DNA from: Rotaria sordida
Taxonomy: Eukaryota; Rotifera; Eurotatoria; Philodinida; Philodinidae
Length of the DNA stretch: 64,000 bases
Reading direction: 5' to 3'
Assembly (NCBI GenBank): GCA_905250125.1
Contig: CAJNOL010000096.1
Location: 170,584-234,583 of the forward strand
The first letter of the stretch is position 1; each line of letters starts with the position of its first letter. Both the position numbers and the translations under genes were made by a program. Positions 35,001-47,814 of the stretch are shown here, piece by piece. The notes beneath the pieces are model-generated. The model saw nothing but the letters and a program-made list of their open reading frames with translations. It was not told the DNA's origin and did no database searches.

Positions 35001-38000
35001 TTCTATTATTTACGATGAGAAAAAAAAACAAGAGAATTTACATATAATTCTTCTGAAACAACTAACTTTAATTATTTGTTTCCATTTCTTTTTATTTATA
35101 TGAGGTCGTTGTCCAGCGTTTTCTTCTTCAGCTAAAAGTCTCATTTCAGTTCTATTTAACGCACTTCGAAAATCAGTTACTCCTTAAATGAATATAATTA
35201 TATCAGATAATAATAATATTAAATTAAAAAAATATTACCTAATGATTTTGTTAGATTATTATTATTCTTAATTTTTTGATCATTAAGATCTATTTATATA
35301 AATATCAATGAATAATTATTTAGAAATAATCAATAATACTTTGATTTTGATTTGATTTTAGTAATGATTGTTTTTCTTCATCATGTTTTGCTTGATTAGA
35401 CAATTCTTTTGAGATTGCTCTTGAAGGATTCTTTCAAAATATAATATTTAGTTCATTCATATGAAAAATAAAATATATATCTATTTGAAATATTCGGTTG
35501 ATTTCTATCTTCGAAGACAATCTCTTTTTATCTTACATTTTCGTTGGTTTTTTTTTATATTGATTTGTGTTATAAGATAAAATATTTTATTCAACTACGT
35601 TTTTATTGAGAACAAAAAACAAATGTACGTAAAAGAAAACTGTTCGAAATTTCGAACCTAGGATATTTAATTAATTTCGCTAAATTTTCTTTTTTAAATT
35701 ACATTTATATAGAAATAAATCAAATCAAAGACATACTCCTGTTTTGGCAACATCTATCTTATATCCATTTAAAGTTAAGGGTTCCCTCTTTTTTAATCAA
35801 AAACTCGATTTCGAGCTGGACATACGATATGATAGCCTGAGGTGTTGTGTGCAACTAGAGACATCATTCGACTCTAAACAGCTTACTGTTTCAGAGTTAC
35901 TGAATTAAGAAAATTTTTTTCCAAGCTAATTATATTGCAATTCTTTTCTTTTACTTAGTGTAACGGAAAACACAAGTTTTCTCAATCCTGACTGCTTACG
36001 AACCCTCTCGAACTTTGTCCGATCGGGCTAAAATTTTCACGGCCGATCCTTGGAAGTATCCTCCAGAGGTAATTTTAAGGTTTTTCAAAAATCTCACTTT
36101 CTGCTTTTCTATGAGAAAAATACGTAAAGACTCGAAGTCAAAAGCAAAGTATTGGCTTTCACAACCATATAAATTCGGATAGAAAAGTCAAAAACGAAAA
36201 CGGGATATTTTACCTCTGGAGAGCACTTCCAAGTATCTGTGGTGAAAATTTCAGTCCGATCACACAAAGTTCGAGAGGGCTCGTAAGCAGTCAGGATTGA
36301 GAAAACTGGTGTTCTCCGTTACGCTAAGTAACAGAAAAGCATTTCAATATGATTACTATGAAAAACAAAATTTCTTAATTCACTAACTCTGTAAAAGTAA
36401 GCTATTTAGAGTTGAATGATGTATTTGATTGCATACAACATTTGAAACTATCATATCTTATGTCCAATTCGAAATCGAATTTTTGGTCAAAAAAGAGGTG
36501 ACTACCCTTAATAAATATAAGAATTTATGCTCACTAATCACTTTTTACATTTATTTCACGTAGAAAACCGAAACGAAATATTCATTTACATCTAACTTTA
36601 GAAATACCTTCTAAAGTTAAAACTTCGAACAATCATTTCGATTTCACTATTTATGTGATATAATTCGATTATTAATCTATATATCTTTTCAATGATGATT
36701 GTTCGTTTTTAAGGATGTCCTATTGCAAATAGCATTAGCATTTATTTATACTAATGCTAATGTTTAAGCATTAGTATTTAAATTAGCCTTAATGCTTTGA
36801 TGTTTATTTGCATTAGAATTACTTAATGGAGAAACTGTTGCCGTTAAATTAGCATTATTTTTTATTCTAATAGATTGTTTACTACCAACTAGATATTGGA
36901 CATTCGAAGCTTCCAGAACTAAACAATTCTGTTCTGTATTCGAAAATGGGACTTCTTAATATTAAAAAATCCTTTGTACTGTTATCCATAGTTTTCGAAG
37001 TTGAACTCTAAGAGATATAGTCGACGGTAATATGTCTGTTATAGTTAAAAATAATGTTAATTCAATGGTAACAATTTAACATTAATTAATTCAAATGTAA
37101 ATAACACCAAAGTTTCATGTCTTTTGATTAGCTTTTATCTTTGAAATAAGTAGATCGAATTTATTAGTGTATATCACCGATGTAAAAAATACAATTTTAT
37201 CATAAGTGTTTTGTAAGATAGGAATAACGAATATATCTAAAATTTTTCGAATAAATAATTCTCATTAAGATCTATCTCTGTGTAAAATGTTGAATCAAAA
37301 CTTGAAAATCAGTTTACTTAGTAAAGTTGATGATAATGATCATGGCATTGACTTAAAAAATATCATTAAAATTTCGTATCTTGCCAGCAATTAAGTTAAG
37401 AATTTGAACTCTTCTCTAGGGTATTCATAATTCATTAGAAGTCTACATCATACAGATAGTCTCGACTCAAAAATGATTAACCATTGTGAAGACTTCTCTT
37501 ATTAGTTTAAGTCAAAGAAAAATAAATATTTTCTGAAAGTTGTTCAAGTCTTGTAAATTATTAATAAGAATTTGTTTTTTCTTATTCTCGGAATAAAATA
37601 TGAGTAATATTAGAATAAAAGATTGTCTTTGATTAATAAATAATAAATGATGAAAAATTGAAAAAGAGAATATTCTTACAATGTTTCCAGCAATAGCATT
37701 TTCTGCCATTTTTTCTGTCGTAGCAACAGCAGCTTCTTCCTTTGGTGCTTCTTCTTCAGGTTGATCACCTTTTTCATTTAGAAGCTTTAATTCCATTATA
37801 TTTTCATCACCCAAATCAATTAATCTATTAAAAATAAATCAATATAGAGAGTGTTCAGAAAGTAACAAAACAAAGAAAATTTTGAATATATATCTTCGCC
37901 ATATTTTCATTCAATGGATTTATATTATTACCACTATCAAAGGAGTATGCATGCCTCATATTCATAAGGGAAATGTTGTTAAAAATTGTTTTGAAGAGTA

Positions 38001-41000
38001 ATACAACCAACTTCAACAAGAAACTAACATTTTCCGAGTAATGAAAAAAAAACAATATGTTAATTCCCTTAGCCAAGAATAAATGACGTGTAATTTTATC
38101 GATTACTTTTTCACACTAGTGTCTCTTTTGGTCTCATATTTATACTAGAGATATATATCTTGTTACTCAATGTATTCTGAAAGTTTCAACCATTGAGAAA
38201 ACTACAATATTGCTTTTTCATAAATCATGAAAGATTACAGTTTTTTGTTGAAGTTAGTTGTACTAGTTTAAAACAACTTTTGACAATGTTTCTACTATGA
38301 ATATGAACTATGCCTAACCCTTTATCAATAGTAAAAATATCAGCTCGTTGAGTCAAAATATGGCGGAGATATCTATTCAAACTTTTCTTAATTTTGTTAC
38401 TTTCTGGAAACCTTGTATAAACAATTTTAGATATATAATAAAAAAAACTTAAAATTTAACATGAGAAGATATGTTTTTTGTCGTTAATTGAAATAAGTGT
38501 AAAATAAAAAAACAAACCTATGTTCATCTGTATCCCATCTTCCCCAACAAAGATCGATGCCACCAATAAAAGCAATTCGTTGATCAATAATAACAGTTTT
38601 TTCATGATGAGAATAAAGAAATGATGATTCAGTTCCAGGTACAACACTATGATTAGGATGTCGAATTACTTTTATATTTTTTTTATTTGGACTTTTAGCT
38701 ATTAATTTTAATTTTGTATGCAAACTATTTAAACCAACAACTTGTACAATATCTTTAAATATCATTACATAAACACGAATTCCTTCTTCCTAAATTTGAA
38801 TATATTCATACAATAAGAAAAAGAAAAAAATGTTGAAAGCTTACAGCTCGTTTACCAAGTAGATTATCAAGTCGCATTGAATCATCATCACAAGGACGAA
38901 TAAGCATTATTTCAGGTGAAAGCCACCAATCAGTTATAAATATTTCTTCACGTGCTGCTAATATAGCTTTAGCTACTGCTTCCATATATAATTGACCATT
39001 TACAAACCTATATCAATATAAAACAATATTTTTTTATTTTTATTTATGACGCTTTTCTCTCATTAGATTCCTATCGGATGTTTTCTTTTCAGTTTATATT
39101 AAAAAATTATATTTTTGAAAGTTCATTTTTAGTTTTAAAAATAAATTTTAATTCCAATAGACTTAAGTGAAATAGTAATTAGTACAATTCCTATTGAATT
39201 AAAATGTGAAAACTGATGTATCTCTTCCTGTTAATCATAAGTAGATTGTTTTATTCGTTCTCTTTTTTCAGATACATTTATTCATCGTCCTTTTATTCAA
39301 TCTTCGAGAAACGCAATAATGAAGTACTTCATATATTACAATAGGACATTATTCATATACGATCTTTAGTTGTATATTAACAACGACTATTAGACTCTGT
39401 GAGAAATGTAAGTTCCTATCCAATATACTTCAAAATGTTTTTTAGATCGTCTTTCACAAAAAAAGTTAATCTCTTTTCTTAAGAAGAATATTCAATAAGA
39501 AATATATTACGAACCAGCGAGCATATTGTTGTTGTCGTTTTGGTGCATATGAATTAAAAGGATGCTGTTCAATAAAAAGAGATTTATTTTTAACATTGAT
39601 AAGATAATCAAACCAAATATCTCTTTCATCTTCTTTTTCAAATTTAATAATCATTGAACGTTGTAAATTTTTTATTCGAATACCATTATTAGTTGAAGTT
39701 TTTCTAAAGCCTTGTTCAATAGAAAAAGCTTTATCAACAAGCATTGGAAATCCAACTAAAGCTGAACCAGGATTCATATAAACAAGATATGAATCTTTAA
39801 GAACAAACCATTTTTGTCCATGATGAAATTTAAGTTTATCACATATAAATGGAGCTCGAAAGAATACTGAACGACCACGAAAATCATCATTTGAACGTTT
39901 TGCAATAGAACCTTCTTTTAAACTAACAGCCAAACCATGTACAAATGATAATGGACTCACTTCAAAAAATTCTCTCTATTTAAATAAATTAATCAAAATT
40001 TTATTTTATTTTTTTAATGTTTTTATATATATTTACCACAGCTATATGCTCACGAAATTTAGGATGTTTTAAGACTTTATTTAAATAATCTTGTAATACT
40101 TTCTATAAATTAAAATTAAATAAAAAAAAACAATAAGAAAAAAAATTCGAAATCTTACACATCGATCTCCAATTGTGAATTGATTTATAAAATCAATACG
40201 ATCATTACGAGTTGGAAAACATGGTTGTTCTTCTTGTCTTTTAATTAATGAAGGATTTTCATTATTATTCGATTTTTTTCCTGATAAATCACTTCTTCAA
40301 ATTAAATATTTAACAAAAAAACAAAACAAAAGACTACATAAAATCTTTATTAGACAATCTTACTTATTTAAACTACTTATAGATCGTCCTGTTTGATTTT
40401 CAACATAATGAATAAGATCTTTGTGAAGATCATGAAAATGTTTATAACGTTTCTGTATTGTCCATTCAAATGAATAACCATGACGAACTTTTATTGTATA
40501 TCTTTTTTTTTTAAATAATAAAAATATTACTTTTTTTTTAATATAAATCATTTTTTAATAAATACTTACAAATAAGGATAAAGAAATTCTGTTACAGGAT
40601 TAAAATCTCTTTCTGCACTTATATTTATAACTTCAACTGGTAATCCATCAACAAATACTTTATTACGTCTCAAATATACATCTGTCAATGGACGTTTTCC
40701 ATCTATTTTAAATAAAACTAATAAAAAAGAAAATAGGAACTTTCTTTGCTTATTAATACCTGGACATAATTGTGGAGGTTCTTCAAGAAAATTCCAATCT
40801 GGATAAGGCAAATATTCAATATGTCGTCGACGAGAATGGCCTAAAAAATATATTGAGAACATTGAAAGATAATGGATTAATTATAATGCTAATTGATTTA
40901 TGAATTGATTATATTATAAAAGATTTTATAAATAAACATTCAATTTATTTTAAAAAGTTTTAAATATTTATAAGAAATATTAAATTAAAATATAAATAAA

Positions 41001-41219
41001 TTATTTTTCAATAAAAATAATTCCTATAATAAAGCTATAGAGATTTTATTGACGAATAAAATATCTTTATTTAAACAAGTAACTCAATAACAAATATTCG
41101 AGTTAATAATAATGAAAAATGAAGAGTGTATATTTACCTGAAGCCAAAGTCATATCTACCATGTCGGTTGTAGGCCTTATGAGACATTCAATACCCATCG
41201 ATGTATCCATTTGAGTCAT
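32067..41219 (-). CDS. PLD1: Phospholipase D with PX, PH and two HKD motifs, 22 exons
   Basis: This PLD1/PLD2-class enzyme hydrolyses phosphatidylcholine to phosphatidic acid at membranes. Exons (high to low): 41219-41138, 40840-40760, 40702-40570, 40501-40364, 40294-40159, 40102-40037, 39975-39515, 39007-38845, 38789-38518, 37824-37680, 35430-35340, 35289-35239, 35182-35067, 35002-34810, 34753-34635, 34555-34310, 34256-34022, 32919-32849, 32792-32575, 32522-32312, 32249-32150, 32095-32067. All borders are GT-AG and phases agree. The total is 3357 bp, 1118 residues (human PLD1 is 1074). PX is at about 70-200 ([20 protein letters not shown]). PH is at about 225-365 ([15 protein letters not shown]). 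First [13 protein letters not shown] at about 481-490. An acidic linker, about 510-680, carries no similarity. PRMPWHD and ARHFIQRWN follow at about 715-745. Second [13 protein letters not shown] at about 940-949. The end is PILLWT, matching the conserved C-terminus (VWT) that PLD activity needs. No lesion is visible, so it is probably functional. Three repeats lie in its larger introns. Confidence 0.93.
32923..34018. other. Large AT-rich PLD intron
   Basis: This intron of about 1.1 kb is far longer than most others in the gene. I see no TIR element, exon or RNA gene inside it. Confidence 0.55.
35779..36507. mobile_element. Foldback element in PLD intron, TTAA-flanked
   Basis: This 729-bp element lies between TTAA at 35775-35778 and 36508-36511. 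Its ends read GGGTTCCCTCTTTTTTAATC and, inward from the right, GGGTAGTCACCTCTTTTTTG. Arms of about 330 bp pair with moderate divergence (for example CTGACTGCTTACGAACCCTC against GAGGGCTCGTAAGCAGTCAG). The central loop is near 36,110-36,170. There is no coding sequence. The TTAA duplication would suit piggyBac, but the terminal bases are not the CCCTTT type seen elsewhere, so the superfamily is open. Confidence 0.7.
37847..38415. mobile_element. TA-flanked foldback MITE in PLD intron
   Basis: This 569-bp element is flanked by TA (37845-37846 and 38416-38417). Ends share the block TCAGAAAGTAACAAAACAAA (left) and CCAGAAAGTAACAAAATTAA (inward from the right, after CAAGGTTT). Arms continue for about 270 bp, and nearly the whole element is stem. 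There is no coding frame. It enlarges a PLD intron to about 690 bp. Confidence 0.78.
39175..39400. repeat. Dispersed repeat, second copy, in PLD intron
   Basis: This is a diverged direct copy of the sequence at about 30,806-31,025. Matching blocks include ATTGAATTAAAATGTGAAAA, CTTTTATTCAATCTTC, AATAGGACATTATTCATA and GATCTTTAGTTGTATATTAA. No TIRs are visible. It could be part of a non-TIR element or an older MITE body. Confidence 0.55.
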
Positions 41220-42814
41220 TTTTTCTTTTCTATTCAAATGAATGATTGAAAAAAAAAGTCTTTTTTAATATTAAAAAGAAATTCTCAATCGTAAAAATAA
41301 AAAGATAAATTGCATGAAAGCAATACTGCTATGTAATCGTTGTTGTTTTTTTTTCTACATTCTCTATTTTTTCCGTTCTATGTTTTTTTTTTTTTGTTGT
41401 TCTTTGGCCTTGCCACATTTCATCCCAGTCCGATAGGATACATTGCAGCTGTTTCAACGATCGTCTATTGCGGCTTGAAGATAGAAAGACAAAGAAAATT
41501 ATTTTTCTTTTTTCTTTTTTTTCTATTCTATGACGAAAAAAAATACTCAACCACGTTCTATCGACTGTTTACTTCGACAAAAATTATATGAAGAATGATT
41601 AATACTAATGGATTTTAATAGTACAGAAAATAAGCAGATTAATTATCAAATATATGAAAAAATATTGTTTTTATATAGAAAATAATTCATCGATTGAAAA
41701 TTTTAAAAATTAATTAGGAATATTTGATAAATTTGTTAATGTCAGGAAATATTTCTTAATTGTTAGTTTCTATTTGGCAACTATTCTATCTATGTTTTTT
41801 GTTAGAATATATCTATTGGAGAAATCTTACCAATAGAAACTTTGTTTTGTATTTATCTATCATTAATAGCAAAATAATTAATCAAACCGATAAACATTTT
41901 ATTTAAATTTATATTTAATAAAAATTATCTTGAAATCATAGAAGTAGAGACACAAAAAAAAAATTTTTTTTGTTAAATTCTTTGATAAATAAATTATTTG
42001 TAACTAAAACCAATTGATAAATGTTTTGATAGGAAGAAAAATGCTTTTTTTTTTTAAATGACATTTTCAATTATTCCAGAATCTCCTGAGTAAATAAATC
42101 ATATATTTAAAACATAGATTTATTCAGAAGTTGCGATATAATATTCACATATTGAATCACTAAAAGAAAAATAACATTTCTACAGATTTTACTTGACACA
42201 TTAATAAAACTTCAATTCTTCGTAAAACAAACAATAAAAAAGTTTCAGTTTCAAATCACGAAGCTGTACCAATGAGTCTTTAAATCAAAATAATTTTCTC
42301 AAAAATTGAACAAGTAAAATTCGATTGAATCAATTTTTATTTATTAAGAACATAGAATTAATTTTAATATTTATTCAACGTAATTATTAGTATTTTCACG
42401 AAAAGATAAATCGTCTCTTCTACAATAATATTTTTCAATCTTTAAAAAGAAAAAATTATTATCGAAGATAATATATCGAATAGAAGACTAAACTTATGTT
42501 CTCTTAAGTAACAACTTCAATGTGGTTATATACTAGTTATCATTTACGACTATTTATCAAATTGGTCGATTCAACTAAGTTATAAGAAAACATCTAACCA
42601 CAAATTATCAGTTGAAAATATCCATTTTGTGACATTATTCTAATGGGACACACAAATAAATTGACTATTAACACTATCTTGCAATCAGATAATCAAACAT
42701 TATGCGTAAAATAATCTCTCTAAATATATTTCAACGAACTTGTTAAATACTCGATCAGCTACTCAGGCAGTATTTGACGTTCTATTATGAAAATATATTT
42801 CTAAATATCAGTTA
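41220..42814. other. PLD 5' flank and AT-rich spacer
   Basis: No gene is seen. A somewhat more GC-balanced patch at 41,400-41,470 with poly-T runs on both sides lies about 200 bp upstream of the PLD start codon and may be its promoter region, but I see no recognisable element. The rest is AT-rich with no TIR pair. Confidence 0.45.
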
Positions 42815-44319
42815 AGTAAAGAACTGAAAAGATCAACATCTTTTTTTGAATGAACAAATATCATAATACGTTCAGAATGTAATTCATTTTGAATAAGATA
42901 AGCAACAATTAATGGTTTATATGTTATTCAATAAACAATAAAATTTTCAAGTAAAATTGAAAGCATTGTAATCGATGTCGATATTGACAATGGTAAAAAA
43001 AAGTACCAGACGAAAAAGATTTAATTGTTGTAAAATTTCAGGATTATGTGTTAATGTTGCTGAAAAGAATAACTCTTGATAGATTTTATGATTAGAAGAT
43101 GATTGACTAAGTATATATGGTTGAAAATCATTTTTTAAATGACTTGATAAACCAATAACAGTATCAAGAACATTTAACCAATCTTGTTTGAATTTATCTA
43201 TTATTCTATCAGCTTCATCAATAACAAGATAACGAAGATGTATTAAAGAAAATCCTGGCATTCTACTAATGTGTTAAACAAGACGACCAACTGTACAAAC
43301 ATTAATGTCAATAGATGATATCCAACCTTTATGAAACAAAAAAAAATGATTTTTAGAAGTATAAAATAAAACAGATAAACTATTTTTTGTGGAACTCACG
43401 TGAAACGGGCCTCAGACTCCTTAGCAACAAAAAAAAAAGCATTAACTACAAAACTTAAACTATTCTAACTAGTGCAAATCTCGTACCTCACTGGTGCTCA
43501 AATTTTAAAGTATGTCATATGATCAACATTAAAATCGCTGACTGATTAAGTTATATTTTAGTGCTTTAAGACCTACTGTAAGTATAATAATAACGCTAAA
43601 TTAAGAAAAACGGAGTACCCTTGGAGAACAATTATAATCTATTAGAGGTTTTTACTTAATGAATTTTGTGTTAGGATAATGAGGCTGAAGAACACATATG
43701 AGTTTCATGTTTTAACTTCAGCAAGTCAGCGTTACACAAGACTTTTCCTACTTCCATTCAATTGTTGTTTAACTAAAATTTTTTGTTCATCTTTAAATAA
43801 ATGTTGTCCAGCAAGTAAAGCTGTTTTTAATTGTAATTTATTTCCTATTTGATTAACAACATTATAAACTTCTTCAGCTAAATCTTATACAAGTAAAAGA
43901 ATAACAATACGAATAGCACATATAACACGATGACGAATACATTGTAATAATGGTATAACATATGTTAAAGTTTTTTCACTACCTGTTGGTGATGATACAC
44001 AAATATCAGCTAATGGTATTGGTGAATGTGATTGGTTTTGTTGAATTAAATAAGGTATAACTTGTGATTGAACAGAAAATAAATGTTGAATAGAAAGATC
44101 ATTAATTAATATTGATCGAATATCTACATCAAGATAATCAATTTGATTAATAGATATTGTTGTTTCTGTTTGTAATTGTCCACTATCAAATCGTTTAGCT
44201 AATGAAGACATTCATTCTGGTAAACGATATAAATCTCTTTTTTTCTTTAATGATGAATTTTCGTCGAGAAAATTTAGAAAGATTGTAAAATCTACTTCTT
44301 GTTTTTCTTCAACAGGCAT
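42815..44319 (-). pseudogene. DDX51: DDX51-like DEAD-box RNA helicase, pseudogene
   Basis: From ATG at 44319 the frame gives a short acidic start, RDLYRLPE, and SQVIPYLIQQNQ (Q-motif side). It then has SPTGSEKTLTYVIPL (motif I), DLAEEVYNVVNQIG and AGQHLFKDEQ, CTVGRLV (motif Ib), GFSLIHLRYLVIDEADRIID (motif II, DEAD) and LFFSATLTHNPEILQQLNLF (motif III). At 42,900-42,815 follow PLIVAYLIQNELHSERIMIF and FVHSKKDVDLF, the start of the second RecA domain. DDX51 acts in 60S ribosome biogenesis. Lesions: TGA at 44212-44214, where the family has Trp; Gly to Glu in motif I (GSEKT for GSGKT); TAA before DLAEE near 43,884; TAA for Asp in GRLVDHI at 43274-43276; an unexplained insertion at about 43,390-43,735; and loss of the rest of the second domain. 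It is non-functional as a helicase. Confidence 0.85.
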
Positions 44320-44371
44320 TTTAATTTATATCTAAAAATTTTTATCTATAATAAATAAGATAAGTTTTGTA

Positions 44372-45733
44372 AGGTGCCGGCAATGCAAAATTTGAGCACT
44401 CTTCATTTTTAGCGTAAACATACATCATTAGATTCAGTTTTCCCTGCTGATTACGAATATGACCTTATTCTTTTGATTTAACAAAATTTTTCTTGAGAAA
44501 AATGCAAAATACTAAGCAAGTGTCAAAATCTTCAAAAAACACCTTCTTCTGAAAAAACACCCTGATACTTTTTACCATTCCAGTTTTTTGTTCTTCCCGA
44601 TGTGATTTTTGGATTCATCATATAAAATTGAGTCTAGAAATGTTGTCTAGAGTTTCATTGCATATTACATGCTCACTCTAAAAAATCTACGATTCAGTGT
44701 CTCTGTCGATGGTAGTACCTAATTTTGCAAACCTATCTAATTTTTTCTGGTAAGTCATAGAACCCTCATTCTTATGTCATTCGCACCGCCATGTAATGCG
44801 CAACAAAAATATGGATCGCGTTTTTTGAAATTCTTTTTCATTGTTGAGAAAACTCATTTTTTCTAAATATTAGGCGAAAATATCAGAATTCGGCCCGTAA
44901 TCCTCAACTTTTTCAATCAAGTCTTAATTTATATGTAATAAAAACATCATATTCGGGATCAGCACGAAAAACTGAGTTGAATAAACTATCTCTCAAGTTA
45001 ATTTGACAACTTTCATTTTTCCGCATTTTTTCGAATATAAGTTAGACGACCACGGTTTAGATATAAACGTCAAAAAGCGCCAAAAAATGAAAGTTGTCAA
45101 ATTAACTTGAGAGATAGTTTATTCAACTCAGTTTTTCGTGCTGATCCCGAATATGATGTTTTTATTACATATAAATTAAGACTTGATTGAAAAAGTTGAG
45201 GATTACGGGCCGAATTCTGATATTTTCGCCTAATATTTAGAAAAAATGAGTTTTCTCAACAATGAAAAAGAATTTTTAAAAAAACGCGATCCATATTTTT
45301 GTTGCGCATTACATGGCGGTGCGAATGACATAAGAATGAGGGTTCTATGACTTACCAGAAAAAATTAGATAGGTTTGCAAAATTAGGTACTACCATCGAC
45401 AGAGACACTGAATCGTAGATTTTTTAGAGTGAGCATGTAATATGCAATGAAACTCTAGACAACATTTCTAGACTCAATTTTATATGATGAATCCAAAAAT
45501 CACATCGGGAAGAACAAAAAACTGGAATGGTAAAAAGTATCAGGGTGTTTTTTCAGAAGAAGGTGTTTTTTGAAGATTTTGACACTTGCTTAGTATTTTG
45601 CATTTTTCTCAAGAAAAATTTTGTTAAATCAAAAGAATAAGGTCATATTCGTAATCAGCAGGGAAAACTGAATCTAATGATGTATGTTTACGCTAAAAAT
45701 GAAGAGTGCTCAAATTTTGCATTGCCGGCACCT
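44372..45733. mobile_element. 1.36-kb near-perfect palindrome, TA-flanked element
   Basis: The element starts AGGTGCCGGCAATGCAAAAT, and the right end reads the same inward. TA flanks both sides (44370-44371 and 45734-45735). The arms, roughly 44372-45025 and 45080-45733, are almost identical over about 650 bp, with only a few mismatches and short indels (for example around 44,820 against 45,275). The unpaired centre is about 50 bp (AAGTTAGACGACCACGGTTT). No coding frame spans either arm. It lies 50 bp upstream of the DDX51 pseudogene start. The near identity of the arms implies a recent insertion or ongoing arm-to-arm gene conversion. Confidence 0.85.
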
Positions 45734-45739
45734 TATAAA

Positions 45740-47800
45740 TAAGTATTTTATTCAGTTTTATCTTTATTGAAATATATAATTTTATAACATGTTCAAAAAA
45801 GATAAAATAAAAGAACGTATAATACTCAACTGAGAAAGAAATCGTTCAAAAATGATGAATCATTTTTGAGTTGACTAAATAGAATCTGATTTAATAGACT
45901 TTCTTGAAAAAGTTACGACAGTTTTGCAGAACTTTTACCTTAGGATGGAATATTGGTAGGGAACCTAAACAAAGTGTTTTCGCCCTGATGTTTTAGTTAT
46001 AAAAATAAGTCTCATAATCTAATATTTTTATGGGTCCAGACATATGAAAACATTCGCAGTTCAAATGATATTTTTCTAAAAGATTATGACAACAATACGA
46101 TGTTCACATGTATCAATATATTGATCCACTCATATTAAAAATAAAAGAAATTTCTTTTATGTTCTATGACGAATAAAAAATACAATAAAATTAATATTAT
46201 GATTGAATTTTTTTCTGTAACACTCATTCATGATGTAGCAGGAAACGAGAAACGATGTTGTGGAACCAGCCGAACCCATTAGAATAGATCTATGGACTCG
46301 AATCTTTTTTTCTCGAGTTCTTCTAGTCTTCAAATCCTCTCTATAAGCCAAAGATATAGACTCATAAATGATGAAGCACTTGTGATAATTGTCCCATAAA
46401 CCGTGGATTTACAATTATATTTGTGTAAATTTTACAAGCTCAAAAAATTTCTTTTCTAACATGTTTTTTTATGACATAAGCGTCGTATTGTGTGAATTTT
46501 CTTCATGTTAACTTTTAAAAATAATTAATCGATGAAAAAAACATTATATTGTCATATTTTTTTCCTAGTAATTTAATGACTGATGTTACGTAAAGTGAAT
46601 GACATTGTAATCTATATCACAATCTAAAATTTAATGCGATAACAGAGTTATATACAAAAATAGATAAATAAAACATATTTGGAAAGACTTATTGATGAGA
46701 AACATCATGAACATAGTCGAGTTGAACTATCAGAAAAAAATGTCCTTCTATGAAAGGTTTTATCTCACAACCTAATGAAGCGAAAATAGAAAAATGTACA
46801 AAGCCATGTGATTTGGTTTTTTATGTCGACTGAATAATTTGATTTACCTTCGACCATTGATTTGCTGTTATATAAGTCTAATCGTCTATTATGATTGTAT
46901 TTATAAGTGAGTCAATAATAGATTTCGTGCCCTATTATAAAATATCAATAATTAGTTCTACTGAAAAGAACTGTTCACAACCTTAAATTAATCTAAGAAA
47001 TAATCACAAAATATAAAGAAAAAATACATTGCAAATTTCATGCTTTATTTATCTCAAAATCACTAAAGTACATCGACATAGACTATTCTTCTTTTGAGTT
47101 ATAATAACATATTTGTTTTCGTTTGTAGAATTAAGTAGAAAACTTCATATGTTTTATTGGATGTTTTTAGAAACAACGTCGATTGATCATTGACATTAGC
47201 GATTTAGACTATTTTTGTATTAAGTTTATATGAATTAAAATTTCATTGTTCATGTTGAGAATGATATGAATCCGATATATATACTAATATTATGATAAAT
47301 AGCTTTTAAAAAATAATAAATCTTCTTTTTTAGAATATCATTTGAAAAAAAACTAACCTTTTATTTTCGACTGATACTGATCTGTGATAACCATAAAAGA
47401 AAAATAGAATAAAGATCAATGAAAATTTCTATTAATCAATATCATCAATTTATTCTTCTTAAAGTTTTACAAGAAAATAAATATTTCAAATCGTTTTCAT
47501 TAAACATAAGTTGACTCTATACTGAAGTTGAGCATAAGATATTTTTATAAATTCGGCGAAACATCGTTTGATGATTACTCCAAAAAATGAAACAATCAAA
47601 AGCCTTTATTAAACGATTATTTTCTGAATTAAATATAATTACAATAAAACTTTCACCGGGAATAAACTTCAAATTTAAATAACCATCATGAACTATTTAT
47701 TTTTCTAAATCATTATTTGGATTATTGATATCCTTCAATACTTTTAGATATAATTTTTCTGAAATCATTCCATATGATATTGATTGAGTTTGTTCATTAT
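45740..47800. other. AT-rich, no gene seen
   Basis: No exon, RNA gene or TIR pair could be supported in this 2 kb. Confidence 0.5.
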
Positions 47801-47814
47801 TCACTTTTTCAACC

